From Streptomyces smyrnaeus (GTDB lineage: Bacteria; Actinomycetota; Actinomycetes; Streptomycetales; Streptomycetaceae), in NCBI RefSeq assembly GCF_017676345.1, contig NZ_JAFFZM010000013.1, forward strand, positions 124,001 to 188,000: a DNA stretch of 64,000 nt, read 5' to 3'. Positions within the stretch are counted from its first letter, which is position 1. Each line of letters starts with the position of its first letter. Positions 1 to 8,921 of this stretch are shown piece by piece. The notes under the pieces are model-generated. The model saw only the letters and a list, made by a program, of their open reading frames with translations, had not been told where the DNA came from and made no database searches. The translations under genes and the position numbers were made by a program.

Positions 1-303
1 TCCACCCCGATCGCGCGGACCGACAAGGCGTACGCCTCCGCAAGAACCGCATCGACCTGCGCCGCCGCGGGATCCGCTGCACCATCCCGGACAAGGCTGA
101 CCAGGCACGCAACCGCCAGAAGCTCGCCTCTGCGGCGGCCGACCGCCGTGCTTCGCCCCGACCGACCACCGCGAACGCCATGCGGTCGAATGCGGCAGCA
201 ACCGCCTCAGGAGAAGCCGCGCTGTCGCCACGCGCTACGGCAAGCTCGCGGTCGATACCAGGCGATGGTGCTGGTCGCAGCCGTGGACGAGTGGCTGCGA
301 CCA
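1..303 (+). pseudogene. IS5-family transposase C-terminal fragment, frameshifted
   Basis: Joined across frames, the plus strand reads DKAYAS, then KNRIDLRRRGI, IPDKADQARNRQK, RERHAVECG, and finally YQAMVLVAAVDEWL. This order is typical of the C-terminal half of IS5-type transposases. At least two single-base frameshifts interrupt it (near 43 and near 262), so it cannot be expressed. The 5' part lies outside the window. Confidence 0.75.
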
Positions 304-321
304 GCATCACCGCAACGGCCC

Positions 322-777
322 TCAGACGACGTCGAACTCGTTGCCCTCGGGGTCCTGCATTGCGGCGGCGTAGAGGCCCCTCTCCGGCTCGTCCGTGACC
401 CTCAGTATGGTGGCACCGGCCTCGACCAGCCGGTCCACCGCGGCCCTGACCCGCTGCGCGCGGACGTCCAGCGGGATGTCACGGCCGCCACCCACCTTCA
501 GGTCGAAGTGCCACCGGTTCTTGGCGGTCTTGGACTCCGGAACCTGCTGGAACCACACGCGTGGTCCGCGCCCCGCCGGATCGACGATCGACTCCGGAAT
601 GTCGCCGGCCCCGGTCGGTAGCTCTTCCGCGGGCACCCCCATCGCCTCCCAGTAGGCGCGCCACGTGGCGTGCCCGTCCGGCGCGGGCTCGGGCACATAG
701 CCCAGGGCCTGGGCCCAGAACGCCACCATTCTCTGCGGATCGGAGCAGTCGATCGTCAGCTGCACTGTCACCTCCAT
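322..777 (-). CDS. VOC (glyoxalase-like) family protein
   Basis: A 151-residue single-domain protein of the vicinal oxygen chelate fold. It opens with a beta strand and a helix reading DPQRMVAFWAQALGY, the usual first module of the Streptomyces glyoxalase_6 group. The C-terminal module ends with the characteristic MQDPEGNEFDVV. I start at the ATG at 777 because homologues begin just before this first strand; the frame stays open further upstream to 882. Substrate is unknown; the family includes resistance proteins and isomerases. The gene stands alone, between transposase debris and a convergently ending AraC gene region. The call as VOC protein is firm, the function is open. Confidence 0.85.
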   Translation of the reverse strand: MEVTVQLTIDCSDPQRMVAFWAQALGYVPEPAPDGHATWRAYWEAMGVPAEELPTGAGDIPESIVDPAGRGPRVWFQQVPESKTAKNRWHFDLKVGGGRDIPLDVRAQRVRAAVDRLVEAGATILRVTDEPERGLYAAAMQDPEGNEFDVV

Positions 778-891
778 GCCTGAAGCCTCCCAGGCAGGTC
801 TGACAGAGACCGTGCCGGGGCAGGCAGTTGGACCGCTCCGGCCGGTCGCGTGGACGAGCCGACATGAGCGGGTCGGTGACATGCGTGCGGC

Positions 892-1863
892 TCAGTATTG
901 TTCGCCGGGCGTGGAACGGCGGAATCCTCCGGGGGCTGAACCGTATTCTCGTTTGAACGCGTGGGCGAAGGCGAACTCCGAGGTGTAGCCCACCTTTCGT
1001 GCCACTGTGGCCAGTGGCGCGTCGCTGTCTCGTAGTAGCCGGGCTGCCAGCGTCATCCGCCACCAGGTCAGATAAGTCTGCGGTGGTTGGCCGACCAGTG
1101 CGGCGAATCGCCGGGCGAAGGCCGCGCGGGAGACCCCGGCTTGGGAAGCCAGTTCCGCGACGGTCCACGGTCGGGCCGGGTCGCCGTGGATGACGCGCAG
1201 CCCGGCGGCGACGGCGGGATCGCGCAGCGCTGCTGCCCAGCCGGTAGCGGCGCCGCGGGCGGATTGTTCGTCGAACCAAGCGCGCAGAATGTGCAGCAGC
1301 AGCACGTCCAGCAGGGCGGGCAGCATGGCGTCGCTGCCCGGCCGTGGCTGCTCCAGTTCACCGCCGAGCAGGTCGACGGCGGCGCGTAGCTCTGGTCGGT
1401 GTCCGACCCGGGCCGGAAGGTGGATGACCTCCGGGAGGTCTGCGAGTAGCGGATGTGCCCGGGACCGGTCCAGCAGGTAAGCACCGCAGAGCATGACCGT
1501 CGCAGCGGTCGGCCCGGGTGTCGGGTGTCGGCCGGTCGATGCCCCCACCCCGTCGTCGTTCTGGCGGTCGTCCTGGCCGGGTGGAATCTCGGCCAGGGAG
1601 GTGGATGCATCCACCAGCGGGGTCGACAGGCTGTCGGCGAGGCCGTGGGCGGCGCCGTGGGGCAGGAACGCTACATCCCCCACGCTCAGAGCGATCGGTG
1701 CGCCGTCCGGTGGGAACAGCCAGCACGATCCCTGCAAGACGATGTGGAATCCGGCCGCCGCGACGGACGGATGGCGCGTTCCAAATGGCGCCGGCCGGTG
1801 GACCCGGCCGGAGTGCGGTTGGCCGGTGCGCATGGCCGCGACTGCATCAGAGAGAACATCCAC
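892..1863 (-). CDS. AraC family transcriptional regulator with cupin sensor domain
   Basis: A 323-residue regulator. Residues 1-190 form an AraC-type cupin ligand-binding domain (GDVAFLPHGAAHGL). Residues about 215-320 hold the two helix-turn-helix motifs, ending with VARKVGYTSEFAFAHAFKREY, the conserved second recognition region, and a P-x-x-FR tail. It is divergent from the saccharopine-dehydrogenase-like gene starting at 2023, with 159 bp between, so it probably controls that gene and itself. The ligand cannot be read from sequence. Cupin_6-type AraC proteins often respond to small aromatic or reactive metabolites. Confidence 0.92.
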   Translation of the reverse strand: MDVLSDAVAAMRTGQPHSGRVHRPAPFGTRHPSVAAAGFHIVLQGSCWLFPPDGAPIALSVGDVAFLPHGAAHGLADSLSTPLVDASTSLAEIPPGQDDRQNDDGVGASTGRHPTPGPTAATVMLCGAYLLDRSRAHPLLADLPEVIHLPARVGHRPELRAAVDLLGGELEQPRPGSDAMLPALLDVLLLHILRAWFDEQSARGAATGWAAALRDPAVAAGLRVIHGDPARPWTVAELASQAGVSRAAFARRFAALVGQPPQTYLTWWRMTLAARLLRDSDAPLATVARKVGYTSEFAFAHAFKREYGSAPGGFRRSTPGEQY

Positions 1864-2022
1864 ACTATCAACCTACCGCCGTCGTCCTGAGGAAGACGAT
1901 CGCGCATGGTCTGGCGACGTTCACGCATAGGGCGTCTCGCAACGTCGCCATACGGTGAGATCGTCGGTGAGTTGGTCAGCCATCTTGCACGACAGCACTC
2001 ATCCTCGAACCAGGAGATCCAC

Positions 2023-3087
2023 GTGCAGATCGCCATCTACGGCGCAAGCGGCTACCAGGGAAAACTCGTCATCGCGGAACTGGCCCATCGCGCAATCGAC
2101 ATGCGGCTCGTCGGCCGCAACGCCACGCGCCTTCGTGAGGCCGCGGTGACCTCGGGGATGGTCGACGCCGAGCAGCGGGTAGCCGACACCGACGACCACG
2201 ACGCCCTCGTGGCGGCCTTCCGTGGATGCGACGCGGTCATCAACTGCGCCGGCCCCTTCACGAGCGCCGGTCCCGCCGTGGTCCGAGCGGCCATCGCCGC
2301 CGGCTGCCACTACGTCGACACTGCTGGTGAACAGTTCTACATCAAAGCGGTTTTCGACACCTTCGCCGACGAGGCTGAGCGCGCCGGGGTCACCGTCGTC
2401 CCCGCCACGAACGATGGGTGCGTCCCCGGGGACCTGATCGCCCACCTGCTCGCCGAGCGCGTCCAACCGGTCGAGGAGATCACCGTCAGCCACTTCGTCG
2501 TCGGCAGTGCCGGATTGTCCCGGGGTTCCCTGCGCTCGGCTCTCGACACGATCGACGCACTCAAGAACGGCGGCCTCGGCTACGACGACGGTGACTGGCG
2601 TACCGGCATCCCCGCCCGGCACACCTCCGTCACTCTTCCCGGCGCCGAGCATCCGACCGAAGTGGTGAAATGCCCCTTGTCCGAGGTGGTCACCATCCCG
2701 CGCCACGTCCCGGTCCGGCATGTCGAGAGCCTCATCGATGCCGCAGTCGGCGCCCGGTTGGGCACCCCGATCACCCCGGAGATCATCGACAGTCTTCCCG
2801 AAGGGCCGACCGACGAGAACCGCCGCACCCAACGGTTCACCTACCTCATTGATGCCGTCGGTCGTGATGGCCGACGTGCGCGCGGCGTTGTGCAGGGTCG
2901 CGACACCTACGGCAGCACCGCCGTGATCGCTGCCGAAGCCGCTCGCCGACTGGTCGCGGACGGCGCCGAACCAGGCGTGCTCGCCCCGGCACAGGCGTAC
3001 GACCCGACCAGCTTCCTCACCTCCCTCGCCCCACACGGAATCAGCTGGACCGTAACCGACCCCGACACCCCCACCGCCCAGCACTGA
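2023..3087 (+). CDS. Saccharopine dehydrogenase-like NAD(P)-binding oxidoreductase
   Basis: A 354-residue protein with an N-terminal Rossmann fold (IAIYGASGYQGK, a GxxGxxG nucleotide loop at residues 5-12), then VVINCAGPF and the conserved HYVDTAGE segment of the saccharopine dehydrogenase/trans-acting enoyl reductase superfamily. The GTG at 2023 is chosen because AGGAG lies 6 nt upstream; longer in-frame starts back to 1906 have no such site. The enzyme should be cytosolic and use NAD(P)H; the substrate is unknown, and most bacterial members are not lysine-pathway enzymes. It is divergent from the AraC gene, its probable regulator. Confidence 0.88.
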   Translation: MQIAIYGASGYQGKLVIAELAHRAIDMRLVGRNATRLREAAVTSGMVDAEQRVADTDDHDALVAAFRGCDAVINCAGPFTSAGPAVVRAAIAAGCHYVDTAGEQFYIKAVFDTFADEAERAGVTVVPATNDGCVPGDLIAHLLAERVQPVEEITVSHFVVGSAGLSRGSLRSALDTIDALKNGGLGYDDGDWRTGIPARHTSVTLPGAEHPTEVVKCPLSEVVTIPRHVPVRHVESLIDAAVGARLGTPITPEIIDSLPEGPTDENRRTQRFTYLIDAVGRDGRRARGVVQGRDTYGSTAVIAAEAARRLVADGAEPGVLAPAQAYDPTSFLTSLAPHGISWTVTDPDTPTAQH

Positions 3088-3101
3088 CGGGTGCGCCCCT
3101 G

Positions 3102-3220
3102 TCACTCCTCGTCGTCGGCATCCTTCGCGTAGGGGCCGCAGGCCGCCGGGCAGGTCGGGAAGCTGGAAGGAGGAGCGGCCGAACATGTTGATGTGGTGCT
3201 GCCCCGCGTCCATGTAACGG
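3102..3220 (-). pseudogene. Probable Tn3-family transposase C-terminal scrap
   Basis: The minus strand reads HHINMFGRSSFQLPDLPGG followed by LRPLRE. A +1 shift then gives YAKDADDEE and a TGA at 3102-3104. The pattern of a histidine-rich helix followed by FQLPD...LRPLRDPDA resembles the extreme C-terminus of Tn3-type transposases. It is short, so the family call is moderate. A Tn3 transposase N-terminal fragment sits at the other end of the window (63.0-63.8 kb). Confidence 0.5.
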
Positions 3221-3228
3221 GCAACGCA

Positions 3229-3530
3229 TTGTCTTCTTCGCCTCCGACCTGCTCCCGGCCCTGGCCGGCCGGTTCATATCCGGGGGCGCGCCCGGACTGC
3301 TGATGTCGCTCGCCCCGGCGGTCGCCCTCGGTGTCGCCGGCCTAGAACACGAAAGGCGCGCGCCGAGCATCGTCTTCGGTGCGAACACCGTCGGCATCGC
3401 TCTCGGCGCGCCCCTGGCCTCGCTGGGCGGCACGGTCCCTGGGCTGGCGGGCGACGCTCATCGGCGCCGCACTCGTCGCTGCGGTCTGCGCGGTCCTGCT
3501 CTCGCTGACTGCCGTCATCACCTACATCGC
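3229..3530 (+). pseudogene. MFS drug-exporter fragment
   Basis: Plus-strand translation gives FFASDLLPALAGRFISGG, then LLMSLAPAVALGVAGLEHE, then NTVGIALGAPLASLGG. After a frame change near 3440 it continues WRATLIGAALVAAVCAVLLS. These are two or three transmembrane segments with the loop typical of DHA1 drug:H+ antiporters. No start, N-terminal half or C-terminal half remains. The stretch 3531-3774 after it shows nothing recognisable apart from the palindrome at 3659. Confidence 0.65.
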
Positions 3531-3658
3531 CCCCTATCTCTCGGGGGCGTTGCTCACGACGTCGCCCGTCAGCCGCTTGCGGCCTTCGCTTCGTGTCCCG
3601 TTGGCCGAATGGGCGTGCCATGAAGCCTCGGTGCCCCGTTGGGCGCCGTACGATCCGG

Positions 3659-3670
3659 CCATACGTATGG
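3659..3670. promoter_or_regulatory. 12-bp perfect palindrome upstream of the P-type ATPase
   Basis: CCATACGTATGG is a perfect palindrome about 105 bp before the ATPase start at 3775. Position and symmetry suit an operator, but no regulator gene lies beside it and the match is short. Confidence 0.3.
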
Positions 3671-3774
3671 GTGGCTCCGCTGTCGGGGGATTCGTCCCTC
3701 GTTGCTGACATCAACCGTGGCAGTGTGCTGAACAACCAGCAGGGCCCAGGGTCGGCGTCGGACCGAGGAATGCC

Positions 3775-4549
3775 ATGGACCACTTCCTCCGCTTCACTTC
3801 CGTCGAGTTCACCCGTCGTGTGTTCTCAGCGGTCCCGCGCTCGCGCCTTGAGCAGGTTCTTCTGGCCGTGACGGCCGCCGCCCTGGCAGCCGGCGGGACC
3901 ACCTGGCTCGGCGGTACCCGCGGTACCGCCGACCTGTGCTGGGGCCTGGGGACGGTAGCGGCCGTCGGGCCCGCCTCGGCATGGGTGGTGAGCGCGCTGC
4001 GGCAGCACCGTGCCGGGGTGGACCTGATCGCCGTACTCGCTCTCGGCGGAACGCTGGTCGTAGGTGAGTACCTGGCCGGGGCCTTGATCGCGCTGATGCT
4101 CGCCACCGGGCGCACATTGGAGGCGGCGGCACAGCCGCGGGCCTCCCACGATCTGCGGGCGCTCCTGGAGCACGCGCCGCGCTCCGCCCGCCGCCGTATC
4201 GGCAGCGATGTGCGCACGGTGCCGCTGGCCGAGGTCGCCGTCGGTGATGTGCTCGTCGTCGGCCCCGGAGAGGTGGTTCCCGTTGACGGCCGTGTGGTCG
4301 GCTCAACCGCCGTACTCGACGAGTCGGTACTCACCGGGGAACCCCAGGCCGTGGAGCGCACGGCGGGTCGCGCGGTGCGCAGTGGCGCGGTCAATGCCGG
4401 CGGCGCCTTCGACCTGCGGGCCTCCGCCACCGCGCAGGACAGCACCTACGCGGGGATCGTGCGGCTGGCCCGCGAGGCCGGGGCGGAGTCCGCTCCGGTC
4501 GTCCGGCTGGCCGATCGCTACGCGGCATGGTTCCTGCCGCTGTCCCTGA
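3775..4549 (+). pseudogene. Heavy-metal P-type ATPase, 5' part (interrupted)
   Basis: The first 258 codons of a P1B-type ATPase. They include a pair of N-terminal hydrophobic segments (LLAVTAAALAAGG, LIAVLALGGTLVVGEYL) and the actuator domain with DVLVVGPGEVVPVDG and the phosphatase motif LDESVLTGEP. There is no N-terminal heavy-metal-associated domain. GAGGAA precedes the ATG. The reading frame runs into the 18-bp repeat of the inserted element at 4550, after codon L258, and then into nonsense sequence. The remainder of the gene resumes at 10486. As it stands the product would lack the ion-binding, phosphorylation and nucleotide domains. Confidence 0.92.
4547..4549. repeat. Target-site duplication TGA, left copy
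   Basis: TGA at 4547-4549 abuts the left inverted repeat and matches TGA at 10483-10485 abutting the right one. Deleting the element plus one copy restores the ATPase frame exactly (CTG-ACG-GCA-GCG). Confidence 0.85.
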
Positions 4550-4567
4550 GTAGGTGTTTGAGAACCC
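4550..4567 (+). repeat. Left terminal inverted repeat of the inserted element
   Basis: GTAGGTGTTTGAGAACCC pairs with the right end at 10465-10482 with a single mismatch (T versus C at position 6). Confidence 0.88.
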
Positions 4568-4628
4568 GGCCGCCCAGAGTCGCAAGGGCCCGGAGTTCTG
4601 GTGGCGGATTGGAGTGGGCGTGGTGCTA

Positions 4629-5636
4629 CTACGGGATGTCGGGGGCCTGGGTGTGTACGAGTTGGTCGCCGAGGCAGGTGCGCCGGTAGAGCACGGACCG
4701 GCCATCGCGCCGGGTGGTGAGTATGGACGCGGCCTGAAGCGCTTTGAGGTGTGCGTTGAGCGTGGGTGCGGAGAGGGCCAGCTGCGTCGCAAGCTGGGTG
4801 GTGGACATGGGGAGCTCCAGAGCGGCGAGGATCGCTGCCCTGGTTCTGCCGACGACGGCGGCCAGCGGCACGGACTTCATGTCCGGCGCCGATTCCCACA
4901 TCCGGCCGAGTCCGCGCGACGAGTAGGTGAGGCGAGGCTGAGGGTCGGCGGTGCGCACCAGCACGTCCGGCCACGCGAACACGCAGGGCACGAGCAGCAG
5001 CCCACGTCCGCGCAACGGGGCGCGGCCGTCGTAGTACTTGACGATCGTGAGCCGCTCGCCACGGAGAGCCACGGAGGGGTGCAGCGTGGCGAAGAGCCGG
5101 GCGGCCCCGGCGGAGGCGAGTTCCTCCAGCCGGTGCGCGAGGTCGGCTTGCAGGACCGCATGGATGCGGGGCCAGTGCGGTGCGAGCGCGACCTGCCAGT
5201 AGGCGGCGAACTCGGTGGTGATCCGCTTGACGGCACGTGAGGGATCGGCCAGCAGCTCGCGCATCAGCGCGGCCCGGCCCTGGCGACCAGGTCCCTGCTG
5301 TGCGGTGCGGTGTCCGGCCAAGTGCGCCAGCTCCGCGGAGACGACGGCGAAGTCGGTGCGGGCGATCTGCTCGAGGCCGGCGGCCAGGCTGCCGGTGCGG
5401 CCCTGCGGGTCCGGGAGCAGGAAGTCCGGCACGTACCCGATCGGGCGCACCAGCGCGGTCAGCAGTTCCATGTCCACGCCGCCGAGGCGGGAGTCCACGT
5501 ACCGGAACCACGGTCCGTGCAGGCCGTTGCGGCGGCCGAGGGAGAACGTCCGCAGGCTCGTCACCAGCTCGGCAATCGGGGAGAACGCGAAATGGATCCG
5601 TAGATAGTCGGCCGGGGCGAATTCCAGCTCAATCAC
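4629..5636 (-). CDS. ArsR/DUF5937-family winged-helix regulator
   Basis: A 335-residue regulator. The long N-terminal region (about 1-240) is the DUF5937 type (EFAPADYLRIHFAFSP near the start, LVTSLRTF). The C-terminal part is an ArsR winged helix: PLAAVVGRTRAAILAALE, then helix-turn-helix LATQLALSAPTLNAHLKAL, then a wing with DGRSVLYRRT. The GTG start at 5636 has a GAGG immediately upstream. It is divergent from the questin-oxidase-like gene at 5702, 65 bp away, and is probably its regulator. No metal-binding cysteine pair typical of arsenic sensors is visible, so the signal is likely organic. It rides on the inserted element, only 60 bp from its left end. Confidence 0.87.
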   Translation of the reverse strand: MIELEFAPADYLRIHFAFSPIAELVTSLRTFSLGRRNGLHGPWFRYVDSRLGGVDMELLTALVRPIGYVPDFLLPDPQGRTGSLAAGLEQIARTDFAVVSAELAHLAGHRTAQQGPGRQGRAALMRELLADPSRAVKRITTEFAAYWQVALAPHWPRIHAVLQADLAHRLEELASAGAARLFATLHPSVALRGERLTIVKYYDGRAPLRGRGLLLVPCVFAWPDVLVRTADPQPRLTYSSRGLGRMWESAPDMKSVPLAAVVGRTRAAILAALELPMSTTQLATQLALSAPTLNAHLKALQAASILTTRRDGRSVLYRRTCLGDQLVHTQAPDIP

Positions 5637-5701
5637 CCCTCAAGATTAGTCTGGGGGCGAATCGTTGGGCGGCGGAGCGGTCGGCTGTCATCTTCTTCAC
5701 C

Positions 5702-6766
5702 ATGACAGCGACAACCGGGAACCTGCTGGCGGCTTACGAGCGGCTGCATCACCTCGGGCCGGAGTTCGGCGGTGACGAGGAGGGCAACCACGGCCTGACC
5801 AACCACGGGCCGATGGCGGCCGAGGTGATGGCACGACGTGGTCTCGATGTGGACATGGAGCGCTGGCTCGACGACTACGTGCCACGGCTGACCGACCTCC
5901 CCACGCCCTCCGAGCGGATCTCCGCGGCCCACTGGCGCGAGGCGCTCGGTGACGCGCGCAGGATCGCCGACTGGACGGCGTTCTTCCGCGCCGAGCTTCG
6001 ATGCCGTCCGTGGCAGGACACGCTCGCCACGTGGTGGTCGCGGCTGCTCCCGGGCATCGCGGCGGGCTCGACACACGGCGTCATCCGCGTCGGGCACGCG
6101 GTCCGCACCCTGCGCACCGGCGCCGGTGGACCGGCCCTCGACGAACTGGCCAACGGCCTCGCGTTCTGGGCGGCGAGGTGGCGTCCGCTGCCTGGTGACA
6201 CCTCCGGCGCCCCCGCGCCCGGACCGGCCGCCGCCCTCGACGCGCTGCCCGAACTGCCCGACCGCGCCGGGCTGATAGCCCAACGGCTGGCCCGGCTCAC
6301 CCGGATGCCGCAGTGGCCCTCAGCACTTGCCGCTCTGCCCGCGCCGGATGGCACCGGCGACGTACCCGCCGCCCTGGCCGCGCTCGTCGACGCCGCGACC
6401 GTGCGGTATCTGCGGATCGGCCCCCACGCTCCCGTGCTGCTGGTGCACACCGCGACCGCACCCAACGCGGTGCTGGCCTGCTTGCCCGTGCTTCCGGCCG
6501 AGCTGTGGCGGGTGAGCCTGGCCGCCGCCTGGGTTGCCACGGCCGCCATCACCATCACCTACGCCGGCGCGCCCGGCAACCCCCATGCCGCGCTCCCGGT
6601 CGCCGACAACCCCGCCGCTGTCCTGCTGGAACGGGCCGCCGACCACCGCGACGAGCACGTCATCAAGTTCGCGGACACGGCCGTCGATTCGTTCGAGCGA
6701 ACCGGCAACCCTGAGGCGCTCGCCGCCGCCCATCTGGCCGCCGACCTGATCGACGCGTCGCGGTGA
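5702..6766 (+). CDS. Questin oxidase family protein
   Basis: A 354-residue protein of the questin-oxidase-like group (formerly DUF4243). The N-terminus has LAAYERLHHLGPEFGG followed by NHGLTNHGPMAAEVM, the conserved histidine-containing opening. The middle has THGVIRVGHAVR, and the C-terminal part has KFADTAVDSFERTGNP. Fungal relatives are Baeyer-Villiger-type ring-cleaving oxidases of anthraquinones; bacterial members are mostly uncharacterised. The ATG at 5702 fits the family start; the frame extends far upstream but that part overlaps the divergent regulator. It is probably controlled by that ArsR/DUF5937 protein, making a two-gene cargo cassette in the element. Confidence 0.85.
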   Translation: MTATTGNLLAAYERLHHLGPEFGGDEEGNHGLTNHGPMAAEVMARRGLDVDMERWLDDYVPRLTDLPTPSERISAAHWREALGDARRIADWTAFFRAELRCRPWQDTLATWWSRLLPGIAAGSTHGVIRVGHAVRTLRTGAGGPALDELANGLAFWAARWRPLPGDTSGAPAPGPAAALDALPELPDRAGLIAQRLARLTRMPQWPSALAALPAPDGTGDVPAALAALVDAATVRYLRIGPHAPVLLVHTATAPNAVLACLPVLPAELWRVSLAAAWVATAAITITYAGAPGNPHAALPVADNPAAVLLERAADHRDEHVIKFADTAVDSFERTGNPEALAAAHLAADLIDASR

Positions 6767-6844
6767 CTGCCGCTCGGGGCGGCGGCTGTCGGACCGAAAT
6801 GGTCGCTTCACCGGGGAAGCCCAAGCCCCACACGCGCGCCCCCG

Positions 6845-6861
6845 ATACCGCCCCAGGGTAT
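6845..6861. promoter_or_regulatory. CsoR/CstR-like operator upstream of the tautomerase-like/YHS gene
   Basis: ATACCGCCCCAGGGTAT has the ATACC...GGGTAT arms seen at the sulfur operon sites (12315 and 15229). It lies 38 bp before the start at 6900, overlapping a likely promoter. The regulator may be the CstR-like protein encoded at 14.9 kb. Confidence 0.5.
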
Positions 6862-6899
6862 ATTGCGGTGGGGTGTCACCGAGCAACGAAGGAGCCCAA

Positions 6900-7538
6900 A
6901 TGTTTCTCATCGAAATCGCCTGCCCACGCGGCGCATTGACCGATGACGACCGAAGAGACCTTGCCGGCGAAGTGTGCCGGCTGCTGGTCGGTGCCGAAGA
7001 GGGTGTGGCAGAGGAAACCATGAGCCGTGCCCGCGCGATGATGCATGTCGGCTTCCGAGAGCTCGACTGCTGGACCACCGGCGACGGCCCGTGGATACCC
7101 GGGAACGCGCCGCCGCTCTGGGTCACGATCACCGTGCCGGAGGCGTGGCGCGCTGAGATGTCGCTGACCACCATCGGCATGGTGCGTCGCGGGGTGCGCC
7201 GGCTCGATCGTTCGCACGGGTGGCAGCGCCCTGAGGGCCATCTGTGGATCAACCTCGTCGGCGTCATCGACGGGAGCATCGGGATGGATGGCAAGCCCGG
7301 CACCGCTGATGACGTCGTCGGCCAGATGACCGCTGCGTACCGGGCGAAGAACGATGCCCCGAGTGCCGACAGCGCCGACCTCCCCGAAGGAGTCACCATC
7401 GACCCGATGTGCGGCATGCATGTACGACTGGGAGGAAGCGCCCTCACTCTCGAACACGAGGGCCGGACGATGGGTTTCTGCGCGAAGAGCTGCCGAGCGG
7501 CATACGCCCGCCAGCACGGGCTGTCCGCCCCCGCCTGA
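6900..7538 (+). CDS. Tautomerase-like protein with C-terminal YHS domain
   Basis: A 212-residue two-part protein. Residues 1-150 resemble the tautomerase/MIF-like fold found in small Streptomyces proteins (MFLIEIACPRGALTDDDR, with repeated pairs of strand and helix and HLWINLVGVIDG). Residues about 165-205 form a YHS-type metal-binding module: IDPMCGMHV, then the spaced MGFCAKSCRAAY. The Cys-x-x-x-Cys and DPMCGM are the metal-ligand signature common in metal-efflux settings. AAGGAG precedes the ATG at 6900 by 5 nt; an earlier in-frame start at 6873 lacks this. A CsoR/CstR-like operator lies upstream, hinting at metal or sulfide induction. The catalytic proline of classic tautomerases is not at residue 2, so the N-terminal activity is uncertain. 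Confidence 0.78.
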   Translation: MFLIEIACPRGALTDDDRRDLAGEVCRLLVGAEEGVAEETMSRARAMMHVGFRELDCWTTGDGPWIPGNAPPLWVTITVPEAWRAEMSLTTIGMVRRGVRRLDRSHGWQRPEGHLWINLVGVIDGSIGMDGKPGTADDVVGQMTAAYRAKNDAPSADSADLPEGVTIDPMCGMHVRLGGSALTLEHEGRTMGFCAKSCRAAYARQHGLSAPA

Positions 7539-7638
7539 GCCGGACCTTCAACCAGTCAGCCGCCGGCGCCGCGCTTGATCGCCGTCGCTGCTGGCCGGTG
7601 AGTTGAGGGGCCTCGTGAGAACGGGTAGGCGGGTGCGG

Positions 7639-8481
7639 TCATGGCTTCTTCGCCCAGTTCGGCCGTGAGCCTTTGCGGGTGAGGCGGCGGGTCATGAGGG
7701 TGATGAGGGCCCAGGTGAGATGTGCTTCGGCGTGCTGGGGCAGGCGTTCGTAGTCGCGGACGTTGCGGCGCGCGTTCATGAGCCAGCCGATGGTGCGCTC
7801 GACGCGCCAGCGGCGGGGTAGGACGACGAACCCTTTCGTGCCGCGGGGGCGGGAGACGGTGCGCAGGGTGAGCCGGAGGCGTTCGTCGGCCCAGGTGACC
7901 AGTTGGCCGGCGTAGGCGGAGTCGGCCCAGACCTGGGTGATCTGGGGGTGGGTGAGCCTCAGGTGCCAGAGGAGTTCGCGGGCGGCGTCGCGGTCGGTCA
8001 TGTCGGCGGCTGTCACCGTGATCATCACCGGGAGGCCGAGGGTGTCGACGGCGATATGTCGTTTGCGGCCGTTGATCCGCTTCGCGGCGTCGTAGCCGCG
8101 GCTGGCGGCGCCCACGGTGGAGGCGCCCTTCACGGACTGCGAGTCGACGATGAGGGTGACGGGGTAGGGGCAGCGGCCGGCGCCGGTGCGGATGCGGCGG
8201 CGGAGCTGGTCTCGTATCCAGGCCACGACCCCGGCCCGGTTCCAGCGGGCGAAGATGGCGTAGACGGTCTCCCAGGGTGGGTAGTCGGCGGGCAGGGCCG
8301 GCCACTTCGCGCCGTTGTCCACGATGTAGCGGATGGCGTCCACGACGGTGCGCCGCGGCCACTTCTCCGGCCGGCCGCCGGTCTTCGTCTGGCAGGCCGG
8401 GACGGGCAGCAGCGGCTCGATCAGGGCCCATTCCGCGGCGGTGGTGTCGGAGGGATAGCGGTGTCGGCGGGGTGCGGGCAT
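7639..8481 (-). CDS. IS5-family transposase, apparently intact
   Basis: A 280-residue DDE transposase. Residues about 10-75 match the DUF4096-type N-terminal domain (SDTTAAEWALIEPLLP, GGRPEKWPRRTVVDAIRYI). The catalytic part has LIVDSQSVKGA (first Asp), VWADSAYAG (second Asp) and RRWRVERTIGWLMNARR (Glu). The ATG at 8481 begins MPAPRRHRYPS, the usual start for this group; the frame remains open to 8571. It is the only complete transposase in the window and sits inside the 5.9-kb element. I could not find convincing inverted repeats immediately flanking this gene. Confidence 0.93.
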   Translation of the reverse strand: MPAPRRHRYPSDTTAAEWALIEPLLPVPACQTKTGGRPEKWPRRTVVDAIRYIVDNGAKWPALPADYPPWETVYAIFARWNRAGVVAWIRDQLRRRIRTGAGRCPYPVTLIVDSQSVKGASTVGAASRGYDAAKRINGRKRHIAVDTLGLPVMITVTAADMTDRDAARELLWHLRLTHPQITQVWADSAYAGQLVTWADERLRLTLRTVSRPRGTKGFVVLPRRWRVERTIGWLMNARRNVRDYERLPQHAEAHLTWALITLMTRRLTRKGSRPNWAKKP

Positions 8482-8504
8482 CGGCCCGTCGTTCCCTGGC
8501 GGGG

Positions 8505-8921
8505 TTATCGGGTGAGCTGGGCCAGCGTGGCGCGGACGCCGGTGAGCTGGGCGATGGCCAGCTGTGCCCATTCGTCGTCCGGGTGGCGGGCCAGGTGCGG
8601 GTCGAGCGTGCCCGTGATCATCCGGGTGAGCCGGTGGAGGATCTCCAGGAACTGCCGCTTCTCGTATTCGATCCAGTCCGCCGGGTCGTCGGAGAACAGG
8701 TAGCCGTCCCGCTGGCGCCAGATGATCGGCGTCAGGTGCTCGGCCGCGCCGACGTCCCGCAGGTGCCGGATACCGCGCTCGACCTGTGAGCGCGTGAGGC
8801 GGGTGGCGGCGATGAGCTGCCGAGTCTGCAAGCCGGCGGGGCGGGCTTCCATCAGGGCGGCCCGCACCAGGTCGCCGTTGTGCACGGCCACCGGCCGCGC
8901 CTCGCGGGCCACCGCCTTCAC
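8505..8921 (-). CDS. RacP-like protein
   Basis: A 138-residue basic protein with a winged-helix look. AALMEARPAGLQTRQLIAAT is followed by LTRSQVERGIRHLRDVGAAE, a helix-turn-helix pair, then a C-terminal helical tail. It resembles proteins annotated RacP in Streptomyces mobile regions; function unknown. The GTG start overlaps the TGA of the DUF6192 gene by 4 bp (GTGA), so the two are translationally coupled. Together with the zinc-ribbon gene they form the right half of the inserted element. Confidence 0.7.
   Translation of the reverse strand: MKAVAREARPVAVHNGDLVRAALMEARPAGLQTRQLIAATRLTRSQVERGIRHLRDVGAAEHLTPIIWRQRDGYLFSDDPADWIEYEKRQFLEILHRLTRMITGTLDPHLARHPDDEWAQLAIAQLTGVRATLAQLTR

Noticed and set aside
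4953..6766. Long open frame from about 5237 through the questin-oxidase-like gene (509 residues)
   Set aside because: The part before 5702 is antisense to the ArsR/DUF5937 gene and has no family features; the ATG at 5702 matches the family start.
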